In this document: positions 11,621-19,799 of the stretch, in pieces
How the letters are laid out: each line of letters starts with the position of its first letter
How positions within the stretch are numbered: position 1 is the stretch's first letter
DNA from: Pomphorhynchus laevis
Lineage: Eukaryota; Acanthocephala; Palaeacanthocephala; Echinorhynchida; Pomphorhynchidae
Reading direction: 5' to 3'
Assembly (NCBI GenBank): GCA_012934845.2
Contig: WNNJ02001347.1
Span: forward strand, 62,001-126,000
DNA: 64,000 bases
Notes under the pieces: generated by a model
What the model saw: only the letters and a program-made list of their open reading frames with translations
Told to the model about the DNA's origin: nothing
Database searches by the model: none
Made by a program: the position numbers and the translations under genes

Positions 11621-12259
11621 CTGGGCATACGTAGGGACTTTGAATATTGCGAGAATAATTCGGTTCTATTTCTTAGTATGATGAGGATATATAGGATGCT
11701 GCCTGGTGTTTATGCCTCTTTATGAGGAAAATATAGTGATTTATTTACGAGTACACCATTGAGTGTCCCAGGGCAGGTTTAACAACAAATTATATTACAT
11801 ATATTTGTACACTTGAAAGTGTCCCTGTAAAACAGCATTTCGATTAAAAAGAATTTAGTGCCTGATGCATGGTTAAACTTTAATAGTCACTGCCATGCAC
11901 AGAGCTTATGCTAAATTCCCTCCGATGATTCAGATTAAGGGTAGTTCTGTTTTTCGAGCTTTAAACTTTGTTTAAGCGTGTGTTAACGTGCCTATAGATG
12001 ATTATTAAAGTCACGGTACTGATGAGCTCCGTTAGAGCGAAACGCGTATACCGTTGTTGAAGTTTGTCGTCACACATAGGATGACTGGGCATACGTAGCG
12101 ACTTTGAATATTGCGAGAATAATTCGGTTCTATTTCTTAGTCTGATGAGGATATATAGGATGCTGCCTGGTGTTTATGCCTCTTTATGAGGAAAATATAG
12201 TGATTTATTTACGAGTACACCATTGAGTGTCCCAGGGCAGGTGTAACAACAAATTATAT
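11621..12259 (+). mobile_element. Direct-repeat unit carrying a hammerhead (retrozyme/SM-alpha-like)
   Basis: A 175-bp segment (11,621-11,795) is repeated almost exactly at 12,085-12,259, an offset of 464 bp. The structure is therefore about 1.4 copies of a 464-bp tandem unit. A hammerhead ribozyme motif lies 36 bases before the second copy. There is no protein-coding frame. Non-autonomous retroelements called retrozymes, and the schistosome SM-alpha repeats, have this plan of non-coding tandem or terminal repeats with a hammerhead; assignment to either is inference. The right side is cut by PLE-1. Confidence 0.65.
12013..12054 (+). ncRNA. Hammerhead ribozyme, type I, minimal stem III
   Basis: All core elements of a hammerhead are present in order. 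Stem I is ACGGTA (12,013-12,018) with TACCGT (12,049-12,054), a perfect 6 bp. The core box CTGATGA is at 12,019-12,025. Stem II is GCTC (12,026-12,029) with GAGC (12,035-12,038) around CGTTA. The GAAA box is at 12,039-12,042. Stem III is only the palindrome ACGCGT (12,042-12,047). The cleavage triplet is GTA, with scission expected after A12,048. Very short stem III is known from newt satellite 2 and from retroelement hammerheads, which act best as dimers. No core residue is missing. Confidence 0.88.
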
Positions 12260-12263
12260 ATAT

Positions 12264-12345
12264 ACTCGGATTTTAAGTCAAACCGGAAACACAAAGATAT
12301 CGTTACTCGGATTTTAAGTCAAACCGGAAACACAAAGATATCGTT
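12264..12345. repeat. 41-bp tandem duplication at PLE-1 left edge
   Basis: A 41-base unit starting ACTCGGATTTTAAGTCAAAC occurs at 12,264-12,304 and again, identically, at 12,305-12,345. It is the inverted terminal sequence of PLE-1. Confidence 0.85.
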
Positions 12346-12530
12346 TTATTCAAGCTTTCGACTAATTAGTGGCCTTCTTCAGGAAAATAATATTTACAAT
12401 TGTAAAAATATAAATATAACAGCATAAATTTATGATAGCATCTTAAATGTTGTTCACCAATTTCAGTGCACCTATCACTTCACTGTTTAGCGATCTATCA
12501 GTCATTAATTGTGCTATCCAATAGAGTTCC
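12305..12530 (-). repeat. Inverted copy of the PLE-1 3' end
   Basis: This 226-bp arm is the reverse complement of 17,861-18,089, including the last codons of the PLE-1 protein and the whole 3' non-coding end. It abuts the truncated RT frame at 12,531. Terminal repeats in either direct or inverted orientation are a known habit of Penelope-like elements. Confidence 0.85.
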
Positions 12531-13128
12531 GGGGCGTCCAATAATCAGAAATTGCGGTACGGCGTGTGAAAAGCTAGCGCGCGAAGTTCATAATAAATTA
12601 TTGCCTTATTTAAAACAGACAGAATCTCGTAAGTTGGAGAAATTCGCAAATTCAAGGAACGGCAATTTTGACTTTGTAATGTATACACTAGACGTAGAAT
12701 CCCTTTTCACATCTATCCAGTCTGACAAGGGTATATCAGCGATTAACTCTTTACAATCCAGAAAAGGAGCTTCTGAGGATCATCGACTAGTCCTTTGTCA
12801 AAAACTAAGCTTAATCCTAGAGGGTAACACTTTCACTTGCCAGCAAAAAGTATTTAGACAAAATTGGTACGGCAATGGGAAGTCCAGTTGGTCCTACATA
12901 CGCTAGCTTATATGTTTCTAACTTGGAGGAGGAATATGTGTTCAAACGTGAAAAGGCTCCACTAATGTGGGTGCGTTACATATATGATGTGTTTATTATT
13001 TGCGATCACGGTAAGAGAGAATTTGAATTATTTGTCAGTGAACTAAATAACCTATCTGAGCTTCGCTTTACTAACACTATAGAGATGAACAACTCGATTG
13101 GGTTTCTGGATGTAAGCATCCAAAGAAT
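12531..13128 (+). mobile_element. PLE-1 reverse transcriptase, left part
   Basis: Penelope-type RT blocks: GRPIIRNCGTACEKLA (the conserved R-P-I entry), then the motif A region VMYTLDVESLFTSI, the box MGSPVGPTYASLYVSNLEEE, the catalytic region WVRYIYDVFIICDHG, and NNSIGFLDVSIQR. The start of the RT is missing because the element is 5'-truncated and joined to its own inverted 3' end. Reading resumes at 17,042, after the LINE-E insertion. The copy has a few breaks and cannot be active as it stands. Confidence 0.85.
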
Positions 13129-13271
13129 AATAATAATAGATTTTATTAATAATAAATAACATGCAAGATAAATAAATAGAATAAATACAATGATACAGTT
13201 ACAGTCTAAATCTTCTTCATAGATAATTGACACTCTTCAAATGCAAGCCCGTTTTCTTCAGAATTATAGCC

Positions 13272-15734
13272 TCAAATCCATGGGGATCTGAGCCCCCAAC
13301 CAATCCAACACGCCGCCTTGCGACTGAACCACCCGGGGTCTTTCACCCCCCGAAGAGTCCAGTCGGTGCGGACTATGCTGGGTAAACGCGAGACGAGGAG
13401 CTTGAGAAACCTTAGTCTTTGTTCTGGGGGACGTCCTCTTGAAAAGAAAACTAATCCCGAGATAGCCCAAGTACCCCAGAGGCGCACTTGGGATTTCTCT
13501 TTCAATGACAGATGTTGGGCCCGTTTCAGGGCCCATCTAGCTCTCTTCAGGATACGTTTTAGTCTATCCAGGTCAGCTTTCGCTGACCAGCTCACCGTAA
13601 TGGTGAATCCCAGGTATTTTACTCGATTTGTGAAGGTAGGGAGTGGTTGATTAGTCAGGATGGAAGATAGAGCTGAGAGTGCTAATCTCTTGAGTTTTTT
13701 CTTTGTCACAGGGGCGCCATTAAAGACAACCACCTGCGATTTGGAGGAGTTTAAAACAAGATTGGAAATGGGCAGCTGATCTTTTAATCTTGTAAAGAAA
13801 TGGCTGATGTCAGAGACTACATCTTTGCACCTGCGTCCAGAGAACAGGGCTGTGGTATCATCAGCATATACCACAATATGTTGATCGCGTTTGAATTTTT
13901 TGTATAGTTCAATGGAGGCAACAAGATACAAGATTGGAGAAAGTGGGGAGCCTTGAGGCACACCCGTAATAGGATAGAACTGACGTGCATCAGGGTCGTC
14001 TTCATAGAAGAATCGCTTGGAGTACAGCAATATTTTCACCCTGTTAACAATTCTTCCAGGCAACCCGAGGGAACTGAGAGAAGTGATAACAAAAGGAATG
14101 GAAATGCGGTCAAATGCAGCCGAAAAATCAAGAAAGACAGCCACAGCAAGCTGATGACTGTTATCTTGACAAAACTGTTGCACTTCACCTATTGCTGAAT
14201 GGACCGAGCGATCTTTTACGTACCCATGAAAACCTGGTGGGATTAAATTTCGCCTATTTAGATGGTCGCGGATTTTACGCGCAAGCGCTTTTTCGTAAAT
14301 GGAGATGAGGGAGTTTTGAATTGAAATAGGCCGCAGATCTTTGGGACATGTAATCGACTTCTTTTTAGGTAAAAATACTCGACGGCTAATATTTATGTTA
14401 GCAATGTCGGAAGGGGAGGCCAACAGCATTGTTATGGCGACTTCCTTTCTTTGACTGTCTGTCAAAAGCTGACAGACACGAGTGGAGAGTGGCGCATGGG
14501 TTCTGGAGGTGCCCGGGAGTGGCCCCCATGAGTTAAGGATATCTGTAACAGATAAGTCCCTACTCCTGAAGTCACACCAAGGCGGGATTGGTTGGGGTGA
14601 ATGAGTGGCTCCATAATTGTGAAGGGATAGTGCCTCCTCCAAAACTTTATCAAGGCCTATTCTACCAATCCAACCTAATGCTCTATCCTTCCAACAGACA
14701 AACTTCTCCTTCTTGAATATCTTCCAGAAGGAAGACTGAGAAGGGCTAAGGCGAGAAATGCTTGCCTTATCCCTACTCAACTGGAACCTATATCTAGTGC
14801 TCCAGTATTCATTCGAGAGGGCTTGTCTGGCGGAAACAGAGAGAGTAAGATGATGTAGCATTTTAGCTAGGACCTTGAGTTTTGTTGGAGTGGGATTGTA
14901 TATGCGACCTTTATAGGTAGTCGATAGTATCGCGGTAGCTTGCGAAGAGAGGTAAGTATTAAATTTGGTCAAACTCTCATTCCCAATTCGGGGGAATAGT
15001 TGGATAGCTGCCTGAAAGAAGGTCACCCTGACGGGATCAAAGTGGAACCTTCTCCTCAGCAACGTATCTTCCTCTAACCGCCAACGAATTAGGTCATGAG
15101 AGGTGGTCTGTTGTTGGCGCGACTGCTCAGTACAGAAGGGTTTTAACAACCACTTCTTATGTAGCAGTAATATGTCGAGGAGTGAATTAGTTGTTGAGCA
15201 ATGAAAGGTGGGGGATGGTGGTTTGTGAATAAGATATTCGTTCCTGGCTCTGCGGTTTGCTGCATTAATCCAACGACCAGTTCTGTCGTTGAAATCACCA
15301 AGTAACATGTCATAGCCGCTACCCAATAAACGATCCAGGAGGTCACGGTTCTTGTGAATTTCTCCTGGCCGTATATAAATATTGGCTATGCTGATACATT
15401 TACCGTTCTTACGAAGTGATATAGCTAGACAAGATAGGGCAGGACAAGAATAGTTAAGAAGGAGGGAAGATCTTAAGGAGCATTTAACTAAGGTTAAAAG
15501 ACCTTGAGATGAAGAGGAGTGAGGAGGTGTTATATACGGAGTGAAGTGGGTGTATATATGCTGAGGGATAAATCGAGTAATGTCCTGGGGGATACGGATA
15601 GACCGCGTCTCCTGAAGGACTATAACATCTGCATCTCTACCAGATAAAAGTCTAAGGGCAGAAGCACCTCCCGAATTCCACTGAAGAATATTCAGTGAAA
15701 AAGGCTCAGGCTTACTCACCATTGTGTTAGACAA
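13272..15734 (-). CDS. LINE-E copy 1 ORF2: endonuclease and reverse transcriptase
   Basis: The frame is 820 codons with no internal stop. Residues about 10-230 form an APE-type endonuclease: NILQWNSGGASA, VIVLQETRSI, ANIYIRPGEI, LLGDFNDRTGRW and the TSHD box. The RT occupies about residues 440-720: SCPKDLRPISIQNSLISIYE, motif A VFLDFSAAFDRIS, motif B GVPQGSPLSPILYL, motif C VVYADDTTALFSG. A basic thumb follows, and the protein ends in a Trp/Gly-rich tail. The product would nick target DNA and copy its own RNA by target-primed reverse transcription. The start codon lies about 20 bases after the ORF1 stop. All catalytic boxes look intact, but ORF1 of this copy is broken. Confidence 0.9.
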   Translation of the reverse strand: MSNTMVSKPEPFSLNILQWNSGGASALRLLSGRDADVIVLQETRSIRIPQDITRFIPQHIYTHFTPYITPPHSSSSQGLLTLVKCSLRSSLLLNYSCPALSCLAISLRKNGKCISIANIYIRPGEIHKNRDLLDRLLGSGYDMLLGDFNDRTGRWINAANRRARNEYLIHKPPSPTFHCSTTNSLLDILLLHKKWLLKPFCTEQSRQQQTTSHDLIRWRLEEDTLLRRRFHFDPVRVTFFQAAIQLFPRIGNESLTKFNTYLSSQATAILSTTYKGRIYNPTPTKLKVLAKMLHHLTLSVSARQALSNEYWSTRYRFQLSRDKASISRLSPSQSSFWKIFKKEKFVCWKDRALGWIGRIGLDKVLEEALSLHNYGATHSPQPIPPWCDFRSRDLSVTDILNSWGPLPGTSRTHAPLSTRVCQLLTDSQRKEVAITMLLASPSDIANINISRRVFLPKKKSITCPKDLRPISIQNSLISIYEKALARKIRDHLNRRNLIPPGFHGYVKDRSVHSAIGEVQQFCQDNSHQLAVAVFLDFSAAFDRISIPFVITSLSSLGLPGRIVNRVKILLYSKRFFYEDDPDARQFYPITGVPQGSPLSPILYLVASIELYKKFKRDQHIVVYADDTTALFSGRRCKDVVSDISHFFTRLKDQLPISNLVLNSSKSQVVVFNGAPVTKKKLKRLALSALSSILTNQPLPTFTNRVKYLGFTITVSWSAKADLDRLKRILKRARWALKRAQHLSLKEKSQVRLWGTWAISGLVFFSRGRPPEQRLRFLKLLVSRLPSIVRTDWTLRGVKDPGWFSRKAACWIGWGLRSPWI

Positions 15735-15754
15735 GTTGGACGGGGGAAGTCAAC

Positions 15755-16987
15755 CTAGACAGAGCTAGGTGCGGGAAGGTCGCCCCTCCCGCCACTAGCC
15801 CCATCCAGAATCGTAACCCCCAGGGCAGTATCTTCATTTCCCTTTGAGGCGCCTTTCTCTTTTATCAGCTTGCCAACCTTGAGGGGTGGAACCAATCTTG
15901 CTGATCCACCCCTTTTCTTTGATTTCGGACAATCTTTCTCCGATTGCAACGGAACTGAGGGAGAACTTAGGAACGCCCCAAGGAGGGGTGCTAGCCACTG
16001 CTGTATTTGAGAGAATGTATTCTTTCTGTTGTTGTCCAGCAAGTGCAAAATATCCATGTTGGACATTCTTTCCGATGGCTGTGCGGCAACAGCAGCAAAA
16101 CTTCTTCCAGTTGGGGGAGCCGAGACTGCATATTTCATTTTATATTCTTTGAAAATACGACAACGACGTGACCACGCGGGGTGGTCCCCACCACAATTAG
16201 TACAGACTGGGGTAGCTACGCACCTCTCCCCCTTTGACAAAGCGATACAGGATGATTTGCCGCATACTCCGCACGATTTCTCCCGCGTACAGGAGGAGGC
16301 CCAGTGCCCCCAGCAGTGGCAGGAGTTACAATGAGGAAATGTGAAGCAATCTTGATCAACCAAATTGAATCTGAGATTATACCCCATAAAAAGGTTGACT
16401 GCATTCCGTGACAAAATATCAGCGTTGTTTAAGTCCGTACCGCAGAACGCAACAGGTAAGGATTCCCCTGTTTTAGATTTCAATCCGCGGACTGAACTCA
16501 ACTTGAACGTGTCCCGTAAGAGAACCAGATCTTTCTCCTCCAAATAAGAAGGGTAATTAGAAATCTTAACAGTTGCCTGTAGGGGCTTTAGCGTTAGAGA
16601 TCCCAGATGGGACAGATTATTATTGAAAAATGACTCATAAGCATCCATTAGTTCATGTGACGAAAATGAGACTTTAGTTGATTAACGAATGATCGGACCA
16701 AATTGAACACTACTCTTCCAGAGTAGTTCTGGACGAAGTTACGTAAAAAACATTGAAAAGCTTATGCTTTTCAATTGGCATAACTGCATTAATAATTGCT
16801 AAATTTTTAAGTTTCGGTATCGGGGGGGGAGCTCCCTCGAGTCAGTAACATAGTTCTTATTAAATTGACTAACCTGCAAGTCCGAAGGGAAAGATGTAGG
16901 AGAAGATACTGTACCTTTACCATGTGTAATTCCAGCGGAATCGTTGATTACAGGCACATTTTCATAGGAGCTTTGATGCTCCGACAC
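15755..16987 (-). pseudogene. LINE-E copy 1 ORF1 (zinc-knuckle protein), broken
   Basis: The protein would be the RNA-binding partner of ORF2. The likely original start is the ATG at 16,987 (MSEHQSSYENV). The frame is then lost around a run of eight G at about 16,825 and at stops near 16,680. The long intact piece is 15,755-16,648. It carries three cysteine knuckles of the pattern CNSCHCWGHWASSC (C-x2-C-x4-H-x4-C), then a CGVCGKSSC pair, then CTNCGGDHPAWSRRC. A lysine-rich C-terminus follows. Compared with copy 2 the layout is collinear. Confidence 0.85.
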
Positions 16988-17041
16988 GCAATAAACGTTT
17001 TCACTTTAGCACATTTTTACTTCATTGTTGATCCAAAGAAT

Positions 17042-17951
17042 GAAGAATAGCTTCCGAACATCTTTATATAGAAAATTCACTGGAACGAGAAGTATAGTGC
17101 ACGCGAGCAGTTTACACATTCCTAAAACAAAGCGTCTAATAATTAGGAATGAGGCCATACGAGCAAAGAAAATATGCTCCTCGCCGGATATCTTTGAAAA
17201 ACAATTAAGATTGCTAAAAATAGAATTAATGGAGAGAGGATACTCAAATAAACAAATTGCAAGACAATTTCAATATGCTCGAATTATCCCGAGAAAAACA
17301 CTGCTATATGATAACAGAAGAAAGCCACTCACAACTACAAACAACAAGGTGGTATGTACATATCATCAGGCACTGAAAAATTTACCAAAGGAATTTAGAG
17401 AAATTACTAATGACAAGTGTCCCCCTGAACGTAAACCGTTAATTTTCTTCAAATCTGGATATAACCTAAGGAGTTATTTTTCTGTCACAACTAATCATTC
17501 CACTGACATTGGTAGTAATGTACCGTGTGGAGATAAACGGTGTAAAACGTGTCAGATAATGAATAACTCAAAAACATTCACAAGCTCCACTACAAAATTA
17601 ACTTATAGAATCAGGGGTAACAATAACTGTAAGACACAAAATTCGGTTTATTTAGGCACTTGCACAGTCTGTCATGCACAATATGTAGGGGAAAGCGGAA
17701 ATAAGATGTCAGTTCGGATGAACAACCGTAGAGCGGATATTAAAGCCTGTCGTATAAATGCAGATGGACTGGCATCACACCTCATTAAAAATCCAACACA
17801 TGAAATTTCACTTGCAGTAATTGAGGGAAATATTCCCAACACTGCTAAAAGAAAGCGTAAGGAACTCTATTGGATAGCACAATTAATGACTGATAGATCG
17901 CTAAACAGTGAAGTGATAGGTGCACTGAAATTGGTGAAGAACAACATTTAA
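17042..17951 (+). mobile_element. PLE-1 RT end, linker and GIY-YIG endonuclease
   Basis: After the LINE-E insertion the PLE frame continues for about 303 codons. It reads MKNSFRTSLYRKFTGT (RT thumb), RGYSNKQIARQF, then the zinc-binding segment CGDKRCKTCQIMNNS, and then the GIY-YIG nuclease core. In that core the GIY and YIG strands read NSVYLGTCTVC and AQYVGESGNKMSVRMNNRR. Downstream come HEISLAVIEG and ELYWIAQLMT. This RT plus Cys-motif plus GIY-YIG plan defines canonical endonuclease-positive Penelope-like elements. This half is open throughout. The last codons overlap the terminal inverted repeat. Confidence 0.9.
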
Positions 17952-18089
17952 GATGCTATCATATATTTATGCTGTTATATTTATATTTTTACAATTGTAG
18001 ATATTATTTTCCTGAAGAAGGCCACTAGTTGGTCGAAAGCTTGAATAAAACGATATCTTTGTGTTTCCGGTTTGACTTAAAATCCGAGT
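17861..18089 (+). repeat. PLE-1 right terminal inverted repeat (3' end)
   Basis: This is the native 3' end of PLE-1: the last 30 or so codons, an AT-rich spacer, and a terminal block ending AACCG...ATCCGAGT. It is matched in inverse orientation by 12,305-12,530. Confidence 0.85.
17999..18058 (+). ncRNA. Hammerhead-like fold in PLE-1 3' end
   Basis: CTGAAGA (18,012-18,018) fits the hammerhead CUGANGA box. One extra A follows, then stem II GGCC (18,020-18,023) with GGTC (18,031-18,034), then GAAA (18,035-18,038). Stem III is only the palindrome AGCT. Distal stem I is AGATAT (17,999-18,004) with ATATCT (18,053-18,058), with a short TTC/GAA stem next to the core. The extra A at the base of stem II departs from the canonical core, so activity is uncertain. 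An inverted copy sits in 12,305-12,430. Confidence 0.55.
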
Positions 18090-18217
18090 ATTAATATATA
18101 CAAGTATCCGTCAAAGGATCCCGGAGCTGATTTGAATAAATAATCTAAACAATATGTATATATATGTTATCTAGCATGGGACTTTCGGGTGTGATCCTCG
18201 TAGGACCGTTCATTTAG
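18090..18217. other. Spacer, nothing recognised
   Basis: About 130 bases between PLE-1 and the foldback. I see no coding or repeat pattern apart from short AT runs. Confidence 0.4.
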
Positions 18218-18423
18218 ATATTGTAAAAGTATCTTATTAACACCAATCAACAAAAAGTTTTAATATTCGAACGTTTCGGTTCTTAAACCTTCATCAGCAT
18301 TGTAATTTGCTAGAACTGAAAATTTATAACTGTTCTAGCAAATTACAATGCTGATGAAGGTTTAAGAACCGAAACGTTCGAATATTAAAACTTTTTGTTG
18401 ATTGGTGTTAATAAGATACTTTT

Positions 18424-18430
<7 letters not shown>
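18218..18430. repeat. Perfect 99-bp inverted repeat (foldback)
   Basis: Arms 18,218-18,316 and 18,332-18,430 are exact reverse complements around a 15-base loop. Each arm contains the box CTGATGA, then A, then stem GGTT/AACC, then GAAA and the palindrome ACGT (right arm 18,351-18,378). That is the same hammerhead-like layout seen at the PLE-1 3' end. It is probably a snapped-back 3' end of a further PLE; there is no coding sequence left. Confidence 0.85.

Positions 18431-18479
<49 letters not shown>
18429..18479. repeat. (AT)n microsatellite
   Basis: About 25 AT dinucleotides directly join the foldback and the 5' end of the LINE-B fragment. Confidence 0.95.
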
Positions 18480-18482
<3 letters not shown>

Positions 18483-19795
18483 TTTTCGTGTAGGAAAAAT
18501 TTTAGTCCCTAATCAGCACGGATTTCGGGAGGGTTATTCAACTGTTTCAAATTTGCTTGATGCTCATCTTGATTGGACAGCGAATAAGACACATTATACC
18601 GATACATACATTATATTCTTCGACTTTTCTAAAGCTTTTGATAGAGTAGATCATGGTCTACTTCTTCAGAAACTTGTCAATACTGGACTCCCAAACATGA
18701 TAGTTGATTGGATTACAGAATTTTTTCGCGATCGTTGCTTTCGAGTACATGTCGATTGGTCATTGTCTGTGTCTAGAGAATGTCATATTGGAGTACCTCA
18801 AGGTTCAGTTTTGGGTCCGCTTTTATTCAGCATTTATGTTAACGATTTGCCTGGGTGCATTCGCTCTCGATCATGTTTGTATGCAGATGACTTAAAAATA
18901 TAGCGGCCCATTTATTCATGTGAGGATGTTGATAATTTGCAAACTGACATAGATAATGTGGAGTTGTGGGCGGCGTCTAACAAGCTTGTGATAAATGTTT
19001 CGAAATGCAAACACATGCGTATTATTAGTAATGCTCGCAAGCAACTAACATAAGCTTGTTACACATATAAGGGATGTATTGTGGAAAGTGTCGATAGTTA
19101 CAAAGATTTAGGAGTATGTATTACCTCTAATTTATCAACTATAAAGCACACTGATTAAGCTTGTACCAACTCCAATAAAATGATAGGTATGATTCGATGC
19201 GCGTTTGTTCGCGTTAATCCGACTGCACTTCGGCCTCTGATTTTAGCACATGTATTGAGTAGACTTTTATATGCAGCTCCGGTTGTATACCCACGTACTG
19301 TGCATGAACATAAGAAATCAGAGAGGGTAGTTCGCAGGCCAACAAAGCTAGCACCAACGTTGCCGTCGCTGCCTTATGAAGACAGACTGAGATCATTAGG
19401 AGTTGAGGCCGTCACATGGACCCGTCGGTACATGGATATGTGCCTTGTTTGGCATTTATTCGAACGTCCTCATCACCCTCTTCGGAGTAGGGTTCAACTA
19501 CGTGGTTCAAATGTTTTTCGCAGTCATTCTTTAACTATTCGAAAAAACAGAGTACAGAAATTGGGCGCGATGCAATTTGATAGAAGAATTGTTGAGCTTT
19601 GGAACAACCTTGATGTAGACACCGTTGGATGCAGTTCACTTAATACTTTTAAAAGAAGACTACGAATGGATCAAGCAATGTTTCGTGTTGCATTTCCTTA
19701 TTTTAATAACTAATTAATTTATTTACGAACTTATTGTGAGCCAGCTATTTGAGCTAATGCTCGTATGTTGTTGAATGTATAATAATATATTATTA
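18480..19795 (+). mobile_element. LINE-B copy 1, 5'-truncated
   Basis: RT blocks: an NQHGFREGYST-like entry, motif A IIFFDFSKAFDRVDHGLLLQ, motif B GVPQGSVLGPLLFSIYVNDL, motif C CLYADDLKI, then a stop at 18,901. After that come the thumb and C-terminus (open 19,180-19,713, LSRLLYAAPVVYPR, ELWNNLDVDTVGC). It ends with a TAATAATATATTATTATT tail. It is nearly the same sequence as the fuller copy on the minus strand at 41.6-45.1 kb. Several stops make it dead. Confidence 0.9.
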
Positions 19796-19799
19796 TTAA

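Larger units (their letters stand above)
13129..17030 (-). mobile_element. LINE-E copy 1, near full length, inserted in PLE-1
   Basis: This is a complete two-ORF LINE of about 3.9 kb on the minus strand. It lies between an 11-bp target-site duplication, ATCCAAAGAAT, at 13,118-13,128 and 17,031-17,041. Removing it rejoins the PLE-1 reading frame at codon level. The 3' tail is rich in (AAT) and (AATA) on the plus strand. By its triple zinc-knuckle ORF1 and EN-RT ORF2 without RNase H it belongs near the Jockey/I/R1 groups; exact clade not resolved. Confidence 0.92.

Noticed and set aside
12130-12160. Second hammerhead box TCTGATGAGGATAT in the right copy of the 175-bp repeat
   Set aside because: No GAAA follows a paired stem II, and the left copy reads ATGATGAGG, so the core is not kept.
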